A DNA stretch of 49,796 nt from Sphingomonas sp. Leaf208 (GTDB lineage: Bacteria > Pseudomonadota > Alphaproteobacteria > Sphingomonadales > Sphingomonadaceae). The position numbers and the translations under genes are program-made. This document shows positions 43,988 through 49,796 of this stretch, piece by piece. The stretch spans positions 448,671 through 498,466 of the forward strand of contig NZ_LMKH01000034.1 in assembly GCF_001421415.1 (NCBI RefSeq), written 5' to 3'. The notes under the pieces are model-generated. The model was not told the origin of the DNA, ran no database searches, and saw only the letters and a program-made list of their open reading frames with translations. How positions within the stretch are numbered: position 1 is the first letter of the stretch; each line of letters opens with the position of its first letter.

Positions 43988-44079
43988 AAAAACAGGGGAG
44001 ACGTCAGGCCTTGTGACGCTCACCATCACAAAGGCACAATGAGGGGCGGGCGGATGTGCGGCGTCAGGTCTCCTGTTTT
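43988..44079 (+). other. Structured element with long-range stem upstream of RTX gene
   Basis: Arms AAAACAGGGGAGAC (43988-44002) and GTCTCCTGTTTT (44068-44079) pair, with two unpaired G residues. Inside lies a TTGTGA/TCACAA hairpin (about 44011-44032). The 3' arm ends in TTTT, so it may be the terminator-like end of a small RNA. The other 425 bases before it (43561-43985) have only one doubtful frame. Confidence 0.45.
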
Positions 44080-44226
44080 CGCGATGCGTCTGAGGCGGTT
44101 AAGGTTTTAATAACGAAGCTGTCATGTTCGCAGCATATTGCCTTCATAATCGACAAGCGGACGGCGAGCGCGTGTTCAGAAAGCACCTCTTAGTCAACCG
44201 ATGTCGTCGCAATAGGAGGGCAGAGC

Positions 44227-47200
44227 ATGGCTAGTTTGGGTGATATCGCGATCGTCGGTTATGGTGCCGACGCGGGGGTCAAGTCGTTCGCCTTCGTATT
44301 GTTAGCCGATCTGTCTGGAGAGACGATCATTTTTACCGACAATGGCTGGCGCGCTGCCGGTGGCTTTCGCACGGGTGAGGGGACGGTCAGCTACACAGTG
44401 CCTGCCGGTACGCCAATCGGCACGGTCGTGACAATCTCGGGTCTGACCGGTTCGTTTAATCCCTCCACGACGGGCGATTCGATCATCGCCTATGTTGGCG
44501 ATGCAGCGAACCCGACGTTCCTGTTCGCGATCGATTTCGCCGATACCAACGCGGCCTATGCCGGCGATGCGACCAACACCAATACCAGTGCTGTCCCGAC
44601 AGGCCTGACCTTTGGCACCGACGCGCTGGCATTTGCAGAGGACAATGCCGCCTATTCGGGGCCGCTCGAAGGCTCCAGGGCGGAAATCGTGGCAGCGATC
44701 GCTGATGAGACGAACTGGACGGTGAACGATGCCGCCGGTGTTGCCTATCCTGCAAGCTTCGCGGTCAAGACCGGCGCAGCGGGCCAATTCAGTGTCGCCG
44801 ACGTCTTGGTGGACGAGGGCAATGACGGCGTGACCGAGATGGTCTTTACCGTCGAACGCATCGGCGGTAGCACCGGCGCAGCCACGGTCGATTATGCCGC
44901 GACGTTCGGCACTGCCGATGCTGTCGACGTGGCGAGCGCCCTGCCAACGGGTACCCTGACCTTCGCCGATGGCGAAACCAGCCGAACGCTACGGATCGCG
45001 GTGAGCGGCGATACGAAGTTCGAAGCGGACGAGACGATCGCCCTGAGTCTGTCGAACGGAACCGGTGCCGCCATCGCTGACGGTGAAGCGTCCGGCACGA
45101 TCCGTAACGATGATATCGCGGCTGTGGCGGCGCAGCCGTGGATCAACGAGTTCCACTATGATGATGCCGGCGCGGACGAGGGCGAGTTCATCGAAATCAC
45201 AGGAGCCGCAGGCCTTAACCTGACGGGCTATTCGATCGTCCTGTACAATGGCAATAACGGCGCGCCCTACAGCACGATAGCTCTGTCGGGGATCATCGCA
45301 GACCAACAGAACGGCTTCGGCACGATAAGCGTCTCTGCGACCGGCCTGCAGAATGGGGCACCGGACGGCCTTGCGCTGATCGGTCCGAATGGCGTCGTAG
45401 AGTTCCTGAGCTACGAAGGCAGTTTCACTGCGGTCGGCGGCCCTGCCGATGGGCGGATCAGTACTGATGTCGGCGTGATCGAGCCCGGCGATGCCGAGGG
45501 CACCTCGATCGGTCGCGTCGGATCGGGCGACGAGGCGTCCGACTTCACCTTCGCGCTGATTACCGACGACACCCCTGGCGTGATCAACGCGGGCCAAAGC
45601 TTCGTGGCAGCGGTTCCGCAGCTTTCGGTGACTGACATCAGCTTCTTTGAAGGCAATGCCGATGGCAGGACCGTCCAGTTCACCGTTGTCCGGAACGGTG
45701 CCGAAGGCGCGTTCAGCGTCGATTATGCGACCGCCGACGGCACCGCTACCGCTGGTGCCGATTACGTCAGCGCTTTGGGCACGCTGACGTTCGAGGCCGG
45801 GCAGGATAGCGCCGTCGTATCGGTCACCGTGCTGGGGGATACGATGGCCGAAGGCGATGAGACCTTTTTCCTCAACCTGACGAACCCGACCGGCGGCGCG
45901 CAGCTGAGCGATGCGCAGGGGCAGGCAACTAGCCGCAACGACGATGACCTCCCGCCGTCCGTGTCGATCAGCGACGCCAGCGTGATGGAGGGGGACAGTG
46001 GGCAGGTTTTCGCCACCTTCACCGTGACCCGCACCGGCGGTGAAACGCCGTTCTCGGTCGGATACCAGACGGTCAGCAATACCGCGACAGTAGGGATCGA
46101 CTTCGATGCAGCATTGGGCGTGATCGAATTTGCTGCGGGCCAAACGAGCAGCACAATTACGGTTGCGGTGAACGGCGACGATTCTCCCGAAGCTACTGAA
46201 AGCTTCTTCGTATCGCTGTCGAATGCGACGAACGGAGCAACGTTAGAGGACTCGCTGGGCCAGGGTAACATCCTAACCGACGACGTATTCGCAATCCATG
46301 ACGTCCAAGGTTCTGCTCACTTTAGCGCGCTCCTGGCGTCCGACGGCGTGACCGGCTTCAATACTCAGTCGATGATCACCGTCACCATTCAGGCCGTCGT
46401 CACCGCGGCCGACGGCGTCGGCGCACGTCAAGGCTTCTACCTGATGGAGGAGGAAGCCGACTGGGACATCAGCGCGCTGACTTCCGAAGGCATCTTCGTA
46501 ATGACCCGCGACGATAGCAACAACGGACGCACGCTCGCGTCGGTCGCGCCCGACCTTCGGGCTGGCGACTTGGTCACCGTTACCGCGCACATCATGGAAT
46601 ACCAGGCCTTTGGCAACCTGCCGCGTACGGTGCTGATGGGGATCGAGGGGATCACGGTCGACGCCCGCAATCAGGCGTTGCCAACGCTGGTGCTGGACGG
46701 ATCGGATGGCCGCACCATCCCGAATTCGATCCTAACCGACGAGGTGCCGAACTATTTCAATACCGGCACCGCCCCTGGTTTTGACCCGGAGAATGACGCG
46801 CTCGACTTCTTTGAGACGATCGAGGGCATGCACATCACCCTGCCCGACATGGTGGCGGCGGACGGCTTTGTCTCGACCACCGGCGGCGATCCATATTTTA
46901 AGGCCTATTCGACCGTCCATGCCGATGCCGACCAGATCAACAGCCGCGGCGGCTACACAGTCGCAGGCGATCCCGCGCTGTCGCCCCCGAACACGCCGGA
47001 CGACCCGCAGGACGATACGCATAGCGGCGGCAACTACCTCCATGACGGCGACGTCAATCCGGATATCTTCGAGGTCGATTTCTCCGACTTCGCAACACCG
47101 GCTTCTACCGGTCTAGTCGATACGGTGTCGATGGGCGACAAGCTCGGCGATGTCACCGGCATCCTCGAATTCGACTTCACGGATCTCAAGCTGTTCGTGA

Positions 47201-49269
47201 CGGAGCCTGTGACAATTGTGGAAGACACGACGCCGGTTCGGGAGGTCACGTCTATCGTAGCGGACGAGCGGGCACTGACCTTCGCGACGTTCAACGTCGA
47301 GAATCTTGACCCCACGGACGGCACTGCGCGCTTCGCTGCGCTGGCGGACGCAATCGCCAACAATCTTGATGCGCCCGACATCCTCTCGATCGAGGAAATA
47401 CAGGACAACAACGGCGCCGCTGCGGGCGACGGTGCATCCTCTACCGGCACGGATGCGTCGCAGACGTGGCAGTTACTGATCGACGCGGTCAACGCCGCGA
47501 CGGGCGAACGCTACCAGTGGGTGGACGAGGCGCCCGTGTACAATGCCGAAGGTGGTGAGCCGAGCGGGAACATTCGCGTCGGCTTCCTGTACAATACTAA
47601 CCGCGTGCAACTCGGCAACCTGGCCGCTGACGCCAGTCTGGCCGAGCGTCGTGCGTTCACCGACCGCATTGGCGACGGCGTTCGCGATGCGAGCGACGCC
47701 ATCGCCTTCGACGACAGTATGATAGCCGATCAGATCAACACGACGGACTGGACGAACACGCGTAAGTCGCTGCTGGGCGAATTCACATTCAATGGCAACG
47801 CGGTCTATGTCACTGCCAACCACCTGCCCTCGAAGGGCGGGTCGGGCCAGTTCTGGCAGATTGATCAGAACATCGAGGCAGGCCAGCCGGAAAACGCCGG
47901 CTGGGAGAAGCGCAACGAGATCGCCGACGATATCTGGCACATGCTCAATACCGTACAGTCCGGATCGTTGGGCAACCGCATCATCGCAGGCGGAGACTGG
48001 AACGACTTCTACTTTTATCGTCCGCTCGAGGCGGCGACCGGGTACGTCGACGCGAACGGCAATGCCCGAGAAGGCGGCGCGCGATTTGACAACCTGACGG
48101 TCACCGAACTGACTGAGGCAGAGCGCTATACCTACGCCTTCGACGGACGCAGTCAGGCGATCGACCACGTATTGGTGGATCAGCAGCTTAGCGCCGTCGC
48201 CAGCTACGACGTTGTCCACATCAACACCGGGTATAATAGCCAAGGCGGCGTTAATCCGGCGCTGTCAGATCACGATCCGGCGTTGGCGCAGTTTGACTTC
48301 CGCAGCTTTGCCGAGACCTTGAACGGCACCGGTGATGTAGACCTCCTCCAGGGGTTCGGCGGCGATGACCGGCTGTCGGGCAACGCCGGAGATGATGTGA
48401 TCGAGGGGGGAGCGGGCAACGATCTGCTGACCGGCGGTCTTGGGAGCGACTCGCTAAGCGGCGGCCCAGGTTCTGATACATTCTTCTACGACGCGAAAGG
48501 CGCTGGCGGATTTGATCGGATCATTGATTTCGGCAGCGACGATTTCGTGGTGGCCACCGCGGCGTTCCGCGACAACAACCGGGACGGCATTATTTCTGCC
48601 GGCCCCAACGGGGTGTTCGACTTGGCAAGCGGCGGTTCGGTGGCGGTCGCTTCGCCAGCGGGCGGCACGGTCCGCTCGCTTGAATATGACGGTGCGTTTG
48701 TGCGGGGCGGAACGTCCTATTTCGTTTACAGCAACGTCGGATCGGCGACTGATCCAAACCGGGCGGTGGCGCAGTTTGCGAACGATGTCGTTGGCGGTCC
48801 TAACGAGACGCTGAACGGCACGACCGGGAATGATATGCTCGAAGGGCGGGACGGCAACGATCGCCTGTTCGGGCTGGCTGGCAACGACAAGCTGGACGGT
48901 GGCGACGGCAACGATTTGCTTATCGGCGGGCAGGGTAGCGACCTCCTGATCGGCGGCGCAGGGTCTGACACGTTCCTATACGAAGCCGCAGGGGCTGGCG
49001 GACGTGATCGCATTGCCGATTTTTCGGACAACGATTTCCTCGTCAGCCTAACCGCACTACCGGACGGGAACCGCGACGGCATCATCGCCGCAGGTCGCGG
49101 CAACGTGTTCACATTCGGTAACGGTTCGGTCGCACTCGAAAGCGCGGCCGGCGCTGGCGTCCGGTCGCTGGAGTTCGACGGCACGGTAATGCGCGACGGC
49201 ACTTCGTACTACGTGTACAGTCTCGTTGGTTCGACGTTAGGTTCGGCGGCGGCGCCTGATCAAATCTGA
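44227..49269 (+). CDS. Giant RTX extracellular nuclease-like protein (ExeM/NucH type) with Calx-beta domains
   Basis: This 1680-residue protein has no Sec signal. Order: lamin-tail-like N-terminal region (1-180), Calx-beta (about 185-295), lamin-tail-like region (about 302-458, INEFHYDDAGADEGEF), two more Calx-beta domains (about 468-688), an OB-fold-like region (about 690-1015), then an endonuclease/exonuclease/phosphatase domain (about 1017-1360) with FATFNVENL, GDWNDF and LSDHDP. Two RTX blocks of GGxGxDxLxG nonapeptides (about 1367-1420 and 1535-1590) bind calcium outside the cell and serve type I secretion. No type I transporter gene is in the window. Strong AGGAGG precedes ATG. Likely role: extracellular DNA degradation or phosphate release. 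Confidence 0.88.
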   Translation: MASLGDIAIVGYGADAGVKSFAFVLLADLSGETIIFTDNGWRAAGGFRTGEGTVSYTVPAGTPIGTVVTISGLTGSFNPSTTGDSIIAYVGDAANPTFLFAIDFADTNAAYAGDATNTNTSAVPTGLTFGTDALAFAEDNAAYSGPLEGSRAEIVAAIADETNWTVNDAAGVAYPASFAVKTGAAGQFSVADVLVDEGNDGVTEMVFTVERIGGSTGAATVDYAATFGTADAVDVASALPTGTLTFADGETSRTLRIAVSGDTKFEADETIALSLSNGTGAAIADGEASGTIRNDDIAAVAAQPWINEFHYDDAGADEGEFIEITGAAGLNLTGYSIVLYNGNNGAPYSTIALSGIIADQQNGFGTISVSATGLQNGAPDGLALIGPNGVVEFLSYEGSFTAVGGPADGRISTDVGVIEPGDAEGTSIGRVGSGDEASDFTFALITDDTPGVINAGQSFVAAVPQLSVTDISFFEGNADGRTVQFTVVRNGAEGAFSVDYATADGTATAGADYVSALGTLTFEAGQDSAVVSVTVLGDTMAEGDETFFLNLTNPTGGAQLSDAQGQATSRNDDDLPPSVSISDASVMEGDSGQVFATFTVTRTGGETPFSVGYQTVSNTATVGIDFDAALGVIEFAAGQTSSTITVAVNGDDSPEATESFFVSLSNATNGATLEDSLGQGNILTDDVFAIHDVQGSAHFSALLASDGVTGFNTQSMITVTIQAVVTAADGVGARQGFYLMEEEADWDISALTSEGIFVMTRDDSNNGRTLASVAPDLRAGDLVTVTAHIMEYQAFGNLPRTVLMGIEGITVDARNQALPTLVLDGSDGRTIPNSILTDEVPNYFNTGTAPGFDPENDALDFFETIEGMHITLPDMVAADGFVSTTGGDPYFKAYSTVHADADQINSRGGYTVAGDPALSPPNTPDDPQDDTHSGGNYLHDGDVNPDIFEVDFSDFATPASTGLVDTVSMGDKLGDVTGILEFDFTDLKLFVTEPVTIVEDTTPVREVTSIVADERALTFATFNVENLDPTDGTARFAALADAIANNLDAPDILSIEEIQDNNGAAAGDGASSTGTDASQTWQLLIDAVNAATGERYQWVDEAPVYNAEGGEPSGNIRVGFLYNTNRVQLGNLAADASLAERRAFTDRIGDGVRDASDAIAFDDSMIADQINTTDWTNTRKSLLGEFTFNGNAVYVTANHLPSKGGSGQFWQIDQNIEAGQPENAGWEKRNEIADDIWHMLNTVQSGSLGNRIIAGGDWNDFYFYRPLEAATGYVDANGNAREGGARFDNLTVTELTEAERYTYAFDGRSQAIDHVLVDQQLSAVASYDVVHINTGYNSQGGVNPALSDHDPALAQFDFRSFAETLNGTGDVDLLQGFGGDDRLSGNAGDDVIEGGAGNDLLTGGLGSDSLSGGPGSDTFFYDAKGAGGFDRIIDFGSDDFVVATAAFRDNNRDGIISAGPNGVFDLASGGSVAVASPAGGTVRSLEYDGAFVRGGTSYFVYSNVGSATDPNRAVAQFANDVVGGPNETLNGTTGNDMLEGRDGNDRLFGLAGNDKLDGGDGNDLLIGGQGSDLLIGGAGSDTFLYEAAGAGGRDRIADFSDNDFLVSLTALPDGNRDGIIAAGRGNVFTFGNGSVALESAAGAGVRSLEFDGTVMRDGTSYYVYSLVGSTLGSAAAPDQI

Positions 49270-49276
49270 CGTGAGA

Positions 49277-49318
49277 GGTAGCAGAAGGCGCGGGCAAAAC
49301 GCTTGCGCCTTCTCTACC
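49277..49318 (+). terminator. Terminator-like hairpin after RTX gene
   Basis: Arms AGAAGGCGC (49283-49291) and GCGCCTTCT (49305-49313) with a 13-nt loop can be extended by GGTA/TACC. Only a weak T-rich tail follows, so efficiency is uncertain. Confidence 0.6.
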
Positions 49319-49680
49319 ATGATAAGCGGTCCGAGCATTGCCGGCTTCACGAGAGAGGGTGACCGGCCGCGCTCCAATGCGCATCAGAGCCAGTTGAGAA
49401 CAGAGCTATCGTCGTGTGGTTATGAAGGTGCAGGGCAATGTCCCAGGCTCGTGTTACCCGCTCTCGATCGCACCAGCGCAGAACGGTAGCTAATACGTGC
49501 TTGCAGGTATAGCGCAGGTCGACTTTCGGGATTTTCCCAAGCCAAAGTGCTTTCACCAGGAAGCGACCGATTGAAGGTCTTCGGTCAAACTGGGAAGGGG
49601 CTGGGTGCTGCCGCCGGGGCAGGCCGCAATGACTCGTAAGCACATGTAAAATCATAATTATTTGCGATGCGTCAATAGCC
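49319..49680. other. Gap between RTX gene and the right att core
   Basis: No gene is supported. A minus-strand frame at 49347-49655 looks like shadow sequence. The last 40 bases before the att core are AT-rich (ATGTAAAATCATAATTATTT). Confidence 0.4.
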
Positions 49681-49699
49681 TTCGTAATGCGGGGGTCAC
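49681..49699 (+). other. Right attachment core (attR copy of tRNA-Thr)
   Basis: This is an identical 19-bp copy of 17374-17392 from the tRNA-Thr gene. The sequence before it differs from the tRNA, as expected for a crossover in the anticodon loop. After it, the tRNA sequence should continue, but an IS3-family end begins at once, so the rest of the att copy probably lies beyond the insertion sequence. Confidence 0.75.
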
Positions 49700-49796
49700 T
49701 GTTGTTGCCCCCTAAAGGCCTGACAGGGCCTCGCAGGTTTGCGCGATGAACTCGCGGGGTGATCGATAGCGCAAAGCGCGGTGCGGATGCGCCTCG
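49700..49796 (-). mobile_element. IS3-family insertion sequence, left end (partial)
   Basis: The first bases are TGTTGTTGCCCCC, starting TG as IS3-type terminal repeats do. The element runs past the window end. Its transposase reads inward on the minus strand, with the stop just inside the repeat. It was inserted directly at the 3' edge of the tRNA-Thr fragment. Confidence 0.7.
49712..49796 (-). CDS. IS3-family transposase C-terminus (partial)
   Basis: The final 27 residues (EAHPHRALRYRSPREFIAQT...) before TAG 49712-49714 match the end of IS3-type OrfB transposases: a histidine-arginine-alanine-leucine segment, then YRSPREF, as in the RPHSSLGYRTPAEF consensus. The catalytic DDE domain lies beyond the window. 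Confidence 0.75.
   Translation of the reverse strand, partial: EAHPHRALRYRSPREFIAQTCEALSGL

Noticed and set aside
44011..44032. TTGTGA/TCACAA palindrome as a CRP site
   Set aside because: CRP half-sites need a 6-bp spacer; here it is longer, so an RNA hairpin inside the larger stem is the better reading.

Overview
The window looks like a high-GC alphaproteobacterial chromosome, most probably a sphingomonad. Supporting signs are a large single-chain NAD-dependent glutamate dehydrogenase, the bolA - J-domain - cobS - cobT gene order, a Fiu-type siderophore receptor followed by a PiuC-like hydroxylase and a PepSY protein, a GTTC-N7-GTTC type LexA site, and several small sphingomonad-style secreted or unknown proteins. 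The assignment comes from reading the sequence only.

Region 1 (1-17.3 kb) reads as core chromosome. Minus-strand genes encode a pirin, a Nudix hydrolase, a glutathione S-transferase and a BolA protein. Divergent from them are a J-domain protein, the cobaltochelatase pair CobS/CobT and a small ribbon-helix-helix protein. An iron-uptake block follows (TonB receptor, PiuC-like Fe(II) dioxygenase, PepSY membrane protein) behind two Fur-like 21-bp repeats. Then come the glutamate dehydrogenase and a PAS_5-type protein, both on the minus strand. Four intergenic gaps hold inverted pairs of G/C-rich palindromes that look like REPIN elements.

Region 2 (17.34-49.70 kb) is best read as a roughly 32-kb genomic island. 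It starts at an intact tRNA-Thr(CGT). A 19-bp copy of that tRNA, from the anticodon loop to the start of the T-arm, recurs at 49681-49699 and runs straight into the end of an IS3-family element. The tRNA-proximal part (17.8-23.0 kb) is a defence cluster. It has two overlapping reverse transcriptase genes matching the two-RT antiphage system DRT3 (Drt3a and Drt3b). Just downstream on the same strand is a structured element carrying an ACACAC tract, a candidate for the DRT3 non-coding RNA. Beside these lie a TIR-domain protein, a small DUF1413-like protein and two paralogous XRE regulators. Small accessory genes follow, then a primase-helicase (26.4-29.0 kb) and a tyrosine integrase (29.4-30.5 kb), which form the mobility core. 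Three island genes share a leader made of a hairpin, a T-tract and a GGAG box directly before the start codon.

Region 3 (31-44 kb) is a loose set of mostly small genes on both strands: LexA-site genes, DUF6894, lipoproteins, a Rap1a/Tai-type secreted protein and an L,D-transpeptidase. Several are decayed, including a frameshifted small gene and an SRAP peptidase interrupted by an in-frame TAG. A cluster of hairpins about 100 bp apart (43.07-43.55 kb) has no gene to explain it. The island ends with a 1680-residue RTX/Calx-beta extracellular nuclease (44.2-49.3 kb).

The most interesting features are the DRT3-like pair with its candidate RNA, the tRNA-Thr island boundaries with the IS3 element in the right att copy, the repeated hairpin leader, and the hairpin array.
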